The notes: generated by a model from the letters alone, not told the origin. A stretch of DNA of 64,000 bases from Thiopseudomonas alkaliphila (GCF_001267175.1 NZ_CP012358.1:846501-910500); one strand, 5' to 3'; numbered from the stretch's first letter, positions 1 to 8,118 are shown. Made by a program: numbers and translations.

Positions 1-609
1 GAAACGGAGGGCGGCACTCAGCTGTTTATCTATGCCCCCAATCGCATCGACTTTTTTGCCGTCACCGTTGCTGCCTTAGATCAGCTTAACCTGAGCACCC
101 AAGATGCGCGGATTATTACTGCAAGCAGTGGCTTTACCATTGAAACCTATATTGTGCTGGACGCAGATGGCGAGCGCATTGGTGATAATCCTGAGCACAT
201 CGAAAGAATTCGCCAAGGGGTACTGGATGCGCTGCTAGATACTGATAACTACCCCAGCATTATTCAACGCCGTGTGCCAAGACAACTGAAGCACTTTGCC
301 TTTACCCCTCAGGTGAGCATCCACAACGATGCCCAAGGCCCACACACGGTCATTGAAATTATTGCTCCCGACCGCCCTGGTTTATTGGTGCGCATTGCAC
401 GCTTATTGCTCGCCTTTGAGCTTTCACTGCATAGCGCTAAAATCCTAACCTTAGGCGAACGAATTGAAGACGTGTTCTTTATTACGGATCAACATGAACA
501 GCCTTTATCCGACCCAGAGCTATGCGAGCAACTGTATCAGGCGCTGATGGAAATGCTAACCACCGCCGAAGATTTACAGCCACGCTCCCCAGCCTTACAC
601 GGCATTTAA
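1..609 (+). CDS. glnD: Bifunctional uridylyltransferase/uridylyl-removing enzyme GlnD (3' part only)
   Basis: The reading frame is open from the first base of the window, so only the last 202 codons are present and the start lies upstream. GlnD senses glutamine and uridylylates or deuridylylates the PII protein (GlnB/GlnK), controlling nitrogen assimilation in the cytoplasm. The visible part matches the C-terminal tandem ACT domains that bind glutamine: a first ACT around residues 7-60 of this fragment and a second containing [15 protein letters not shown], ending near SPALHGI. The nucleotidyltransferase and HD domains are outside the window. It is followed after 45 bases by a small membrane-protein gene on the same strand. 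The frame is intact to its stop, and identification as GlnD is firm. Confidence 0.9.
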   Translation, partial: ETEGGTQLFIYAPNRIDFFAVTVAALDQLNLSTQDARIITASSGFTIETYIVLDADGERIGDNPEHIERIRQGVLDALLDTDNYPSIIQRRVPRQLKHFAFTPQVSIHNDAQGPHTVIEIIAPDRPGLLVRIARLLLAFELSLHSAKILTLGERIEDVFFITDQHEQPLSDPELCEQLYQALMEMLTTAEDLQPRSPALHGI

Positions 610-654
610 TACTGCTCAATGCCACACTCATTTTACTGACAGCTAAGGAATAAC

Positions 655-822
655 ATGGACAACCCACTCAACGTAATGACTGTACTGATCTGCTGCGGCA
701 TGTTTTTACTGACGCTCGGCTATAGCTGGCGTGAGAAAGGCTGGGGAGTATTGTTAATGATGATCGGCATGGCCAATATGTTCGGCGCCATTGTTTATCG
801 AATTTATCTAGCGATTAATTAG
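655..822 (+). CDS. Small two-helix membrane protein, 55 aa, function unknown
   Basis: A 55-codon frame starts with ATG five bases after an AAGGA ribosome-binding site and ends nine bases before the next gene, so it probably belongs to the same transcript. The product has two hydrophobic stretches, roughly residues 7-22 and 31-53, separated by a short charged turn (WREKGW). It therefore looks like a helical-hairpin inner-membrane protein. It is rich in methionine in the second helix. I do not recognise the family. The ribosome-binding site, the fit between glnD and the ArsC-like gene, and the membrane-like composition argue that it is real despite its size. Confidence 0.6.
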   Translation: MDNPLNVMTVLICCGMFLLTLGYSWREKGWGVLLMMIGMANMFGAIVYRIYLAIN

Positions 823-831
823 GAGACAAAT

Positions 832-1182
832 ATGAGCCAGTTGGTAATGTATGGCATTAAAAATTGTGACACCATCCGCAAAGCTCGTAAATGGTTAACT
901 GAGCATGGGATTGAGTTTGAATTTCATGACTACAAAGCTTTAGGAGCTGATGCTGAACGACTAGCCCAATGGTGCAATGAACACGGCTGGGAAAAAATTC
1001 TTAATAAAGCAGGCACCACCTTTCGCAAGCTAGATGAGGCGCAAAAAAGCGACCTTAATCAAGACAAAGCAATTGCCCTTATGCTAGAAAACCCTTCTAT
1101 GATTAAGCGCCCTATTTTGGCGCTGAAAGATAGAGCGCTGGTAGGCTTTAAGCCTGAATATTATGCCGAGGCATTCGCTTAG
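832..1182 (+). CDS. ArsC/Spx-family thioredoxin-fold protein (YffB-like)
   Basis: The product has 116 residues, normal for the ArsC/Spx/YffB family. The N-terminus begins with a beta strand followed by YGIKNCDTIRKA, with the single active-site cysteine at position 12, and the conserved RPILALKDRALVGF segment lies near the C-terminus. YffB-type proteins have a thioredoxin fold and probably act as glutathione-dependent reductases; their substrate is not well established, and arsenate reduction should not be assumed. A strong AGGAGA site precedes the ATG. It lies directly upstream of the dapD-like gene, the arrangement I recall from Pseudomonas. Confidence 0.85.
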   Translation: MSQLVMYGIKNCDTIRKARKWLTEHGIEFEFHDYKALGADAERLAQWCNEHGWEKILNKAGTTFRKLDEAQKSDLNQDKAIALMLENPSMIKRPILALKDRALVGFKPEYYAEAFA

Positions 1183-1219
1183 TTGCCCTCTTTTCCTCTG
1201 TATGCAAAAGGACTCTTCT

Positions 1220-2161
1220 ATGTCGCAATCGTTGTTTAGCTTAGGCTTTGGCGTCGGCTCAAAAAACCTTCAAGGGGATTGGTTAGAAACCTTTTACCCC
1301 CAACCTCTGCTCAACCCTGACCCGGCTATTGTACAAGCAGTAAAACAGGTTCTGGGCTATAACGGCGGCAACACCATTATCCCATTTAACTGGGATAAAG
1401 CCTCGGAGCTGGCGCACTTACTCAAGCATATTGCGCCCCAACAAAGCGCTCTTTTGGTCAGACTGGCCGAAAGTCATCGCCCAACGGTTGCCACCTTACT
1501 GGAACACGACGATGCCCCACAAACAGTCCCTGGCGCTTACTTAAAGCTACACTTAATTTCTCACCGCCTACTCAAATCACAACAAACAAATCTGGAAGGC
1601 TTATTTGATCTTCTGCCTAATGTCGCCTGGACTAATCTAGGTGCGGTAGATTTAAACGAAGTGGCGGCTTTACAACTTGAGGAACGGATTAAAGGCCGTT
1701 TACTGGATGTGTTCTCGGTAGACCAGCTACCCAAAATGACCGACTACGTAGTGCCCCTTGATGTGCATATTGCCGACAGTGCGCGAGTGCGCCTTGGCGC
1801 TTATCTTGGAAGCCATACTCGCGTGTTACATGATGGTTGCATTGAAGCCAATATGGGCGTTGATGAGCAAAGCTGGGTAGAGGGCAGCGTCCTTAATCAA
1901 CAACTCCTGGCGATGACGGGTGAACACTGCTCAATTGGTGCTCACGCCCACGTGTCGATTATTTTAGGTGATCGTAATCATGTAGAGTCAGGTCTACACA
2001 TTGAAGCCAGCACCTTAATTAATTTGCTAGATGCTGAGCAAAACTTAATCCGCACCGTGAAAGCCGAAAGCCTTGCCAATACCCACGATCTAAGTTTTCG
2101 CCGTAACGCCCAAACCGGTGCAATTGAGTGCCTAGCCTTAGCCACCCCAAAACCGTTGTAA
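1220..2161 (+). CDS. dapD: DapD-like tetrahydrodipicolinate N-succinyltransferase homologue with a shortened catalytic core
   Basis: Intact DapD transfers succinyl from succinyl-CoA to tetrahydrodipicolinate in lysine/diaminopimelate synthesis. The first 200 residues closely follow the Pseudomonas-type enzyme: MSQSLFSLGFGVGSKN, PNVAWTNLGAVDL, FSVDQLPKMTDYVVP and ARVRLGAYLG. The left-handed beta-helix core then diverges. Between VEG (220-222) and GEHCSIGA (234-241) about 23 residues are missing, including the glycine-rich GGGxSxMGTLSGGG segment. The preceding FVNFNAG loop is replaced by CIEANMG, and the C-terminal NEALHA helix is absent. Length is 313 against about 344 residues. The frame is uninterrupted. 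The ATG at 1220 is chosen because AAGG lies 8 bases upstream and the family starts here; an in-frame start further upstream is rejected. It may be a pseudoenzyme. Confidence 0.8.
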   Translation: MSQSLFSLGFGVGSKNLQGDWLETFYPQPLLNPDPAIVQAVKQVLGYNGGNTIIPFNWDKASELAHLLKHIAPQQSALLVRLAESHRPTVATLLEHDDAPQTVPGAYLKLHLISHRLLKSQQTNLEGLFDLLPNVAWTNLGAVDLNEVAALQLEERIKGRLLDVFSVDQLPKMTDYVVPLDVHIADSARVRLGAYLGSHTRVLHDGCIEANMGVDEQSWVEGSVLNQQLLAMTGEHCSIGAHAHVSIILGDRNHVESGLHIEASTLINLLDAEQNLIRTVKAESLANTHDLSFRRNAQTGAIECLALATPKPL

Positions 2162-2185
2162 CCCTTATTAGTTGACCTTTAATTC

Positions 2186-2209
2186 CTAGCTCAGCCAATG
2201 CTGAGCTAG
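2186..2209 (+). other. Perfect 10-bp hairpin between dapD and csdA
   Basis: CTAGCTCAGC and GCTGAGCTAG form a perfect stem around a CAAT loop, 24 bases after the dapD-like stop and 16 before the csdA start. No T-tract follows on either strand, so it is not a classic Rho-independent terminator. It could be a weak terminator, an mRNA stabiliser or a processing site. Confidence 0.5.
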
Positions 2210-2225
2210 CAGTGTAAACACTTCT

Positions 2226-3434
2226 ATGCATTTAACTTCTCCTTGGCGCCAGCACTTTCCTTGTTTTGAGTTATTCGATCAGCAAGGAGTTACCTACTTA
2301 GACAGCGCCGCCACTGCGCAAAAACCACATATACTGCTGCAAGCTTTACAGCAGCACTACGCGAGTGGCGTGGCTAACGTACACCGTGCACAGCACGCAC
2401 TGGCTAACCGGATCACTGCAGAACTAGAACAAGCGCGCGCTACCGTACTGCAGTGGCTAGGTGCCACTGATAATGATCAGTTAATTTTTACTAAAGGAGC
2501 CACTGATGCATTAAATCTGGTCTGTCACGGCTTAAGCCACCTGTTTCAACCTGGTGATGAAATTGCAGTCAGCCTCTATGAACACCATGCCAACTTGATT
2601 CCTTGGCAACAGCTGTGTCAGCGCTTACAATTAAAATTAGTGGTGCTGCCCTTTAATTCCAGTGGTGCCTTAGACCCAATCGCAGCCAAGCAGCTAATTA
2701 CCCCTAACACCAAGTTGCTAGCACTTAGCCCATTGTCCAATGTGTTTGGTATCACTCAAGATCTCACCCCCACGCTACAACATGCTAAGCAGTGTGGTGC
2801 TTTACGCGTACTCGACTGCACCCAATATGCAGTACACCAACGCATTGATCAGCAATTGTTGCAGCACTGTGACTTTTTAGCGCTGTCTTCACACAAGCTG
2901 TTTGGTCCTGATGGCGTGGGCATCCTCTGGGCTAGTCAAGCCCAGCACAGCCTACTGCACCCCTATCAGTTTGGTGGCGAGATGGTGGCCCACTGCAGTA
3001 TTGAGCAGTCTAGCTTTTTACCAGCGCCGCTAGGCTTTGAACCAGGCACCCCTAATATTGCCGGCATTTTAGCCTTTGCCAAGGTCCTGCAATGGTTAGC
3101 CGATCTTGATCAAACTGCAATCCAGCACTATGAACAGGCCCTGCATCAACAGCTAATCGAAGGTTTAGAGCAGCGAGCTGTCAAATTTGCTGGCAGCCCT
3201 AATTGCGCGCTGGCCAGCTTCTCCCACCCGCAGGTACATAGCGCTGATCTAGCCGCTTTACTGGCAGAGCAAGGCATTGCCATTCGAGCCGGTAGTCACT
3301 GTGCCCAGCCCTTACTTAAAGCCCTCGGCGCTGAACAAGGCTTGCTGCGGGTATCGCTTGGTTTTTATAATGATAGCCAAGATCTAACCCGTTTTTTTAG
3401 CGCCTATGATGCTGCACTGGAGCTGTTGCTATGA
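2226..3434 (+). CDS. csdA: Cysteine desulfurase, group II (CsdA type)
   Basis: This PLP enzyme of 402 residues removes sulfur from cysteine as an enzyme-bound persulfide for Fe-S cluster or other sulfur-transfer pathways. The PLP lysine is K224 in ALSSHKLFGPDG, and the catalytic cysteine is C359 in RAGSHCAQP, the short-loop arrangement of group II (SufS/CsdA) enzymes. Length and cysteine position match E. coli CsdA (401 residues, C358, from memory). The stop overlaps the ATG of a SufE/CsdE-like partner by four bases, which is the expected pairing because SufE-type proteins accept the persulfide. No suf scaffold genes (sufB, sufC, sufD) are adjacent, which favours CsdA over SufS. No clear ribosome-binding site precedes the ATG. 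Confidence 0.9.
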   Translation: MHLTSPWRQHFPCFELFDQQGVTYLDSAATAQKPHILLQALQQHYASGVANVHRAQHALANRITAELEQARATVLQWLGATDNDQLIFTKGATDALNLVCHGLSHLFQPGDEIAVSLYEHHANLIPWQQLCQRLQLKLVVLPFNSSGALDPIAAKQLITPNTKLLALSPLSNVFGITQDLTPTLQHAKQCGALRVLDCTQYAVHQRIDQQLLQHCDFLALSSHKLFGPDGVGILWASQAQHSLLHPYQFGGEMVAHCSIEQSSFLPAPLGFEPGTPNIAGILAFAKVLQWLADLDQTAIQHYEQALHQQLIEGLEQRAVKFAGSPNCALASFSHPQVHSADLAALLAEQGIAIRAGSHCAQPLLKALGAEQGLLRVSLGFYNDSQDLTRFFSAYDAALELLL

Positions 3435-3832
3435 CTCCCCTAGCCGAACAAACCTTAGCCTCTTTTATCGCATGTAACAGCTGGGAGCAGCGCTCGCGCC
3501 TAGTACTACAAGCTGCCAGTTTATTGCCGGCCTACCCAGAAGCCTTACGCACATCAGCACATTTAGTCGAAGGCTGCACCGCTAAAGTGTGGCTCAGTAT
3601 CCAATCCACAACACCTGAACTCAACTACCTGATAGACAGCGAAGCCCGCTTACTCAAAGGTTTATTAGCACTAATGCACATAAGAATTAACGGCTTATCA
3701 CCCAGTGCATTACAGCGGGTTGATTTGCTGCAGTGGTACCAGCAACTAGGTCTTAACCAACAGCTTACGCCCTCACGAGCAAATGGCTTGCATACCGTAT
3801 TTCAACAGCTTTTAGCCCACAGCCTAAGCTAA
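3431..3832 (+). CDS. csdE: SufE/CsdE-family sulfur acceptor protein
   Basis: A 133-residue SufE-fold protein. The acceptor cysteine is C49 in HLVEGCTAKVWL, the family signature, which takes the persulfide from the desulfurase and stimulates its turnover. The gene begins inside the csdA stop (ATGA overlap), so the pair is translationally coupled and very likely forms a complex. The TcdA/CsdL gene that often completes this system in enterobacteria is not next to it. SufE and CsdE are close paralogues; the symbol follows the CsdA-like partner. Confidence 0.85.
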   Translation: MTPLAEQTLASFIACNSWEQRSRLVLQAASLLPAYPEALRTSAHLVEGCTAKVWLSIQSTTPELNYLIDSEARLLKGLLALMHIRINGLSPSALQRVDLLQWYQQLGLNQQLTPSRANGLHTVFQQLLAHSLS

Positions 3833-3887
3833 GTACTTTTATCAAAAAGCATTTTCAGCTAAGGTATGCGCCCGCTTCGGAGTCGCT

Positions 3888-4211
3888 ATGTCACGCTTGT
3901 CTTGGTCTACCCACGCTTATTTCCTTATTGTTCCCGACGAGCAACTGGACTTGTTTGCCTGTAAAGAGCCACGCCTGCACTTAGCCACCCGCCAACTGGA
4001 TCTAACTTTTCCAGCTGATCAAACCCTATGCCAGAGTTTATTTCCAGCTTACCCCGAGCTGATTCCGTTAACTAAGGAACTGCTTAAACAATATCGCAAA
4101 ACCTTGTGCCCCCACTGCTTACAACAATTGCAACTAGATAAAAAATATAAACAAGCACGGGTTCAATTGACCTTTAGTACTGCCTCGACTCTGATTAGCA
4201 AGCAAGCCTAA
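3888..4211 (+). CDS. Hypothetical protein, 107 aa
   Basis: I do not recognise this protein. The ATG is preceded by GGAG at five bases, and the frame lies in the same direction as csdA/csdE, 55 bases downstream. The product has no signal peptide or membrane helix. It is leucine rich, carries a CPHC pair near residues 83-86 that could bind metal or form a disulfide, and ends in a basic, threonine-rich tail. Its stop lies 10 bases before the tRNA-Val promoter. It could be a lineage-specific gene; the good ribosome-binding site and intact frame are the main evidence. Confidence 0.55.
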   Translation: MSRLSWSTHAYFLIVPDEQLDLFACKEPRLHLATRQLDLTFPADQTLCQSLFPAYPELIPLTKELLKQYRKTLCPHCLQQLQLDKKYKQARVQLTFSTASTLISKQA

Positions 4212-4221
4212 ACCGCAGCAC

Positions 4222-4249
4222 TTGACGCACAGAAAATTCTCTATATAAT
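4222..4249 (+). promoter_or_regulatory. Sigma-70 promoter of tRNA-Val
   Basis: TTGACG (4222-4227) and a consensus TATAAT (4244-4249) are separated by 16 bases. The predicted start is near 4256, a few bases before the mature tRNA, and is followed by a GC-rich CGCG discriminator as expected for a stringently controlled stable-RNA promoter. Confidence 0.75.
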
Positions 4250-4262
4250 ACGCGACCATTGT

Positions 4263-4339
4263 AGGCACATAGCTCAGCTGGTTAGAGCACCACCTTGACA
4301 TGGTGGGGGTCGTTGGTTCGAATCCAATTGTGCCTACCA
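4263..4339 (+). tRNA. tRNA-Val(GAC)
   Basis: A 77-base cloverleaf including an encoded CCA. The acceptor stem is AGGCACA/TGTGCCT with discriminator A. The D-arm is AGCTCAGCTGG. The anticodon stem CCACC/GGTGG holds the loop TTGACAT with anticodon GAC, and the T-arm contains GGTTCGAATCC. It has its own promoter and terminator, so it is a single-gene unit. Confidence 0.97.
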
Positions 4340-4350
4340 AATTATTAAAA

Positions 4351-4376
4351 AGCGCATCTGTAGATGCGCTTTTTTT
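4351..4376 (+). terminator. Rho-independent terminator after tRNA-Val
   Basis: AGCGCATC (4351-4358) pairs with GATGCGCT (4363-4370) around a TGTA loop, followed by a run of six T. Confidence 0.9.
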
Positions 4377-4395
4377 ATACCTCAATTTTTTATAA

Positions 4396-4434
4396 TCAAT
4401 AAAAAAGCCTCAGTACCCGAAAGAACTGAGGCTT
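4396..4434 (-). terminator. Terminator of the outer-membrane protein gene
   Basis: AAGCCTCAGT (4405-4414) and ACTGAGGCTT (4425-4434) form a 10-bp stem. On the minus strand it is followed by a T-run (the A-run at 4401-4406 on the plus strand). Confidence 0.85.
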
Positions 4435-4456
4435 ACTCTTAATCAACTAAACCGTC

Positions 4457-5200
4457 TTAAAACGCTAAGCCTACTTTCACACCGTACTCATCATTCTTAA
4501 GTTCTGAGCCTGTGATGTCACGCTTAGTTTTCAACTTATAATTGTGCTGGGTATAGTACAAACCTGCAGTAATAGGTAGATCGTTATAGCCTTTATCCCA
4601 CATGAAAGTTAATTCGGCATAAGGATTATGCTTATTTTTCATGTCTACTTTTTCGTTACCTAGCCCTTGTACGTGCACCTTGGTGGTAGCATCAATATTG
4701 TAACGTGACCCCACTTCTAAACGGGTCAGCACCGTATCGCCTTGGTGGTTAAACCCAACACCTGCTTTCGCAAATGGCATCTTATTGGTAAGACGAACAT
4801 TGGTGCCTTTTTTGTCATCGTAACGGCTGTGCTCGTAACCTACACCTAATAAACCGTCCACATAGTTACGCTCGTCAATACTTAAACGGTAACCACCATC
4901 TAAATCCAGCTGTGCTTCACGGTTTTTTACATCACCTTTTTTACCGTACTGCGCATGAGCGCCCGCTTGGTAAATAAAGCCCTCTTCACCGGTTAGCTTG
5001 TTACCAAAGTTATAATAAATACCGCCTTTAGGCATACGCTCTTTTGAATTATCCAAATCTTCAATTTTTGAGGTTAACTTGTAACGGTTATGGCTACCCA
5101 TTAAACCAATATTAGAAATAGGATCAGCTGCCTGAGCCATGAAAGGGGCCAGTAAAATCGTGGCAGCAGAAGCACCCATTAATACTTTTTTCATCGTCAT
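4457..5200 (-). CDS. Outer-membrane beta-barrel protein, function unknown
   Basis: A 247-residue exported protein. Residues 1-24 form a typical signal peptide (MTMKKVLMG, hydrophobic core, AQA then A). The mature part alternates short hydrophobic and polar strands with glycine/tyrosine turns (GGIYYNFG, GLLGVGYEHSRYDD, KAGVGFNHQG, ITAGLYYTQHNYKL) and ends in phenylalanine (VGLAF), the C-terminal signature recognised by the BAM complex. It is probably a small barrel of about 10-12 strands; similarity to KdgM/OmpA-like barrels is possible but not established. The ATG has AGGAGA 8 bases upstream; an alternative start two codons later (MKKVL) is also plausible. It stands alone between two minus-strand terminators. 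Confidence 0.8.
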   Translation of the reverse strand: MTMKKVLMGASAATILLAPFMAQAADPISNIGLMGSHNRYKLTSKIEDLDNSKERMPKGGIYYNFGNKLTGEEGFIYQAGAHAQYGKKGDVKNREAQLDLDGGYRLSIDERNYVDGLLGVGYEHSRYDDKKGTNVRLTNKMPFAKAGVGFNHQGDTVLTRLEVGSRYNIDATTKVHVQGLGNEKVDMKNKHNPYAELTFMWDKGYNDLPITAGLYYTQHNYKLKTKRDITGSELKNDEYGVKVGLAF

Positions 5201-5310
5201 AAATCTGTCTCCTAGCTCGTTTAATTTAGTATGAAGCTACCTATACCGACTAAAGTCCTGCATAAAAAGTTCAGAAAAATTCTTGATGAGCTGAGAATCA
5301 GTGCGCTAAA

Positions 5311-5347
5311 AAACAACAAAGCCCGACTAATAATCTTAGTCAGGCTT
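5311..5347 (-). terminator. Terminator after thrC
   Basis: On the minus strand AAGCCTGACTAA and TTAGTCGGGCTT form a 12-position stem with one mismatch, followed by TTGTTGTTTTTT. It lies 28 bases beyond the thrC stop and separates it from the outer-membrane protein gene. Confidence 0.75.
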
Positions 5348-5374
5348 GGTATAGCGTTTAAGCAAAGCTATGAT

Positions 5375-6784
5375 TTATAAAGGATTTCCACGGTTGCCAT
5401 GCTGTGTGACAAAATCCTGTACTGCTGCTAAGTTATTAGCTAACACCGCGCAACGTTCTTCACGCTCAAACAAATCAGCCATATGAGGCGGCAACTTTGA
5501 TTTGACACTCGGCACTGCTTTTTCAACTGCCTCCGGGAATTTAACTGGATGCGCTGTACCTAAAATCACCATCGGAGTTAATACACTACGGCGGCACTCA
5601 CGGGCAGCTTTTACTCCAATAGCAGTGTGTGGATCCAACACCTCACCGGTTTGCTGATAAACCTCAGCAATGGTGTCACAGGTTTGCTGATCATCCACCG
5701 CTAGCGAATCAAACAGTTTACGGGTTTCAGTCCAACGGTCATCTTCTACCGACATTTTTCCTGTTGCGCGGAAAGTATCCATCAGCTCGGCCACCAAAGC
5801 ACCGTTGCGACCATGCATATCAAACAGTAAGCGCTCAAAGTTAGAAGACACCATGATATCCATCGACGGTGATAAAGTCGGATGTAAAGTATCTTTATCG
5901 TAACGATTACCGCTCATAAAGCGATGCAAAATATCATTGCGGTTAGTCGCAACAATCAGCTGATTAATTGGTAGCCCCATATTGCGCGCTAAGTATCCGG
6001 CAAAAATATCACCAAAGTTACCAGTTGGCACTGAAAATGCCACAGATCGCTGAGGAGCGCCCAATTGGATTGCAGCATGGAAGTAATAGACAATTTGCGC
6101 CATGATTCGCGCCCAGTTAATCGAGTTCACCGCCACTAAGCGCGTACCCTTCAAAAAACCCTGATCCGCAAAGCTGGCTTTTACCATCTCTTGGCAATCA
6201 TCAAAATTACCTTCAATGGCAATATTATGAATGTTATCGCTAATGGCGCTGGTCATTTGCCGGCGCTGAACTTCTGAAACACGCTGATGTGGGTGCAAAA
6301 TGAAAATATCAACATTTTCACAACGGCGGCAACCTTCAATGGCAGCCGAACCGGTATCACCGGAAGTAGCCCCCATAATGACCACCCGCTCACCACGCTT
6401 AGTCAGCACATGATCAAGCAGACGACCGAGCAATTGCAGAGCAAAGTCTTTAAACGCAAGGGTCGGCCCATGGAATAATTCCATCACCCACTCATTACCT
6501 GCTAACTGACGCAAAGGAGCTACCGCTGCATGCTCAAACACACCATAGGTGTCTTTTAAGATGGCTTTAAAATCAGCATCTTCAATGCAGCCCGCAACAA
6601 AGGGCCGCATCACATTGAAAGCGAGCTCGTGGTAAGGCAAACCAGCCCAAGATGCCATCTCTTCCACGGTAAAACGCGGCAAATTTTCTGGCACATACAA
6701 ACCGCCATCACTGGCCAAACCCGCCAGCAATACTTCCTCAAAATTCAGCGCGGGGGCTGCACCGCGAGTACTGATATAACGCAT
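5375..6784 (-). CDS. thrC: Threonine synthase
   Basis: This PLP enzyme converts O-phosphohomoserine to threonine, the last step of threonine synthesis. Hallmarks from the MRYISTRG start are ASDGGLYVPE, the PLP lysine K112 in GPTLAFKDFALQ, the phosphate-binding GATSGDTGSAA loop and NSINWARI. The length of 469 residues is normal for the longer gammaproteobacterial/fungal class. The ATG at 6784 is chosen because the family begins MRYISTRG; an in-frame TTG 18 bases upstream is less likely. It follows hom by 29 bases on the same strand, so the two form the hom-thrC operon. Confidence 0.96.
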   Translation of the reverse strand: MRYISTRGAAPALNFEEVLLAGLASDGGLYVPENLPRFTVEEMASWAGLPYHELAFNVMRPFVAGCIEDADFKAILKDTYGVFEHAAVAPLRQLAGNEWVMELFHGPTLAFKDFALQLLGRLLDHVLTKRGERVVIMGATSGDTGSAAIEGCRRCENVDIFILHPHQRVSEVQRRQMTSAISDNIHNIAIEGNFDDCQEMVKASFADQGFLKGTRLVAVNSINWARIMAQIVYYFHAAIQLGAPQRSVAFSVPTGNFGDIFAGYLARNMGLPINQLIVATNRNDILHRFMSGNRYDKDTLHPTLSPSMDIMVSSNFERLLFDMHGRNGALVAELMDTFRATGKMSVEDDRWTETRKLFDSLAVDDQQTCDTIAEVYQQTGEVLDPHTAIGVKAARECRRSVLTPMVILGTAHPVKFPEAVEKAVPSVKSKLPPHMADLFEREERCAVLANNLAAVQDFVTQHGNRGNPL

Positions 6785-6813
6785 GGGATACCTATGCTCC
6801 AAATAATTGATGA

Positions 6814-8118
6814 TTAGGCCAGTTGCTCTACGCGAATACGGACCACCGCGCCAGAAATGCTGTCGAGCTTTTCAAGCTCAGTTACAGCTTCGTTAATCAA
6901 CTGCTCCTGGACTCGATGGGTAACCAAAATCATTGGCACTAAGCCTTCTTGCTCTTCGGCTTCAAGCTGCATGATTGACTCTATATTTATACCACGCTCA
7001 GACATGATACTCGCTACCTGAGCCAGTACGCCTGGATGATCTTGAGCTTGAATACGCAAGTAGTAAGCGCTTTCACACTGTTCTATCGGTAAAATTGGAT
7101 GGCTAGAAAGCGCATCGTCTTGGAAGGCCAAATACGGTACACGTGCTTCAGGAGCAATTGATAATGAACGCGCCACATCAACAATATCTGCCACTACCGC
7201 TGACGCAGTGGGCTCCATGCCGGCGCCAGCACCGTAGTACAAGGTGCTACCGACCGCATCGCCATTCACCATGACTGCATTCATCACGCCATTGACGTTA
7301 GCAATCAAACGATCGGCTGGAATCATCGTCGGATGCACCCGCAACTCAATACCGTCGGCCGTACGGCGTGCAACGCCTAAATGCTTAATCCGATAACCTA
7401 AGGCCTCAGCATAATTCACATCAGCAGTCGTCAACTGAGTGATACCTTCGGTATAGGCTTTATCAAACTGTAACGGAATCCCAAAGGCAATCGAGGCCAA
7501 AATAGTGAGCTTATGCGCCGCATCAATACCTTCCACATCAAACGTAGGATCTGCTTCGGCATAGCCTAAAGCCTGAGCCTCGGCTAACACATCAGCAAAA
7601 TCACGGCCTTTTTCACGCATCTCACTTAAAATAAAGTTACCAGTACCGTTAATAATACCTGCTAACCAATTAATCCGGTTACCGGCTAAGCCTTCACGAA
7701 TCGCTTTAATCACTGGAATACCGCCCGCTACGGCAGCTTCAAAACTAACACTCACGCCTTTTTCGCGAGCTTTAGCGAAGATTTCATTACCGTGCACAGC
7801 AATCAAGGCTTTGTTAGCAGTCACTACATGCTTACCGTTTTCAATTGCCTGCAGCACCAAATCTTTAGCGATAGTATCGCCACCGATCAATTCCACCACG
7901 ACATCGACTTCAGGGTTAGTGACTACAGCAAAAACATCATCGGTAATCAGCGTGTTACTGGTATCGCAGTGCGGGTTACGCGCACGGGTGGCTACCTGAA
8001 TCACTTCAATAGCACAGCCCGCACGGCGCGTAATTTCTTCTGCATTTCGCTTTAAAACGTTAAAAGTTCCGCCACCAACAGTGCCGAGTCCACAGATCCC
8101 TACTTTGACCGATTTCAC
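6814..8118 (-). CDS. hom: Homoserine dehydrogenase
   Basis: Reduces aspartate semialdehyde to homoserine, the branch point to threonine and methionine. The sequence begins MKSVKVGICGLGTVGGGT (NAD(P)-binding Rossmann motif), contains the catalytic-domain GIINGTGNFIL and AEADPTFDVEGIDAAHK, and ends with an ACT domain (YLRIQAQDHPGVLAQVAS) that usually confers threonine feedback. The chosen start is a GTG at 8118, giving 434 residues, the length recalled for Pseudomonas Hom, with GGGGA upstream. A longer in-frame version would add 14 unrelated residues. The dsbC gene usually found between xerD and hom in Pseudomonas is absent. Confidence 0.95.
   Translation of the reverse strand: MKSVKVGICGLGTVGGGTFNVLKRNAEEITRRAGCAIEVIQVATRARNPHCDTSNTLITDDVFAVVTNPEVDVVVELIGGDTIAKDLVLQAIENGKHVVTANKALIAVHGNEIFAKAREKGVSVSFEAAVAGGIPVIKAIREGLAGNRINWLAGIINGTGNFILSEMREKGRDFADVLAEAQALGYAEADPTFDVEGIDAAHKLTILASIAFGIPLQFDKAYTEGITQLTTADVNYAEALGYRIKHLGVARRTADGIELRVHPTMIPADRLIANVNGVMNAVMVNGDAVGSTLYYGAGAGMEPTASAVVADIVDVARSLSIAPEARVPYLAFQDDALSSHPILPIEQCESAYYLRIQAQDHPGVLAQVASIMSERGINIESIMQLEAEEQEGLVPMILVTHRVQEQLINEAVTELEKLDSISGAVVRIRVEQLA

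Noticed and set aside
1163..1219. Longer dapD start adding 19 residues
   Set aside because: The added residues do not resemble DapD, overlap the upstream gene, and the ATG at 1220 has AAGG at the correct distance.
4134..4385. Minus-strand frame of 83 codons across tRNA-Val
   Set aside because: It runs through the tRNA and its terminator and contains the usual translated-tRNA artefact; no independent support.
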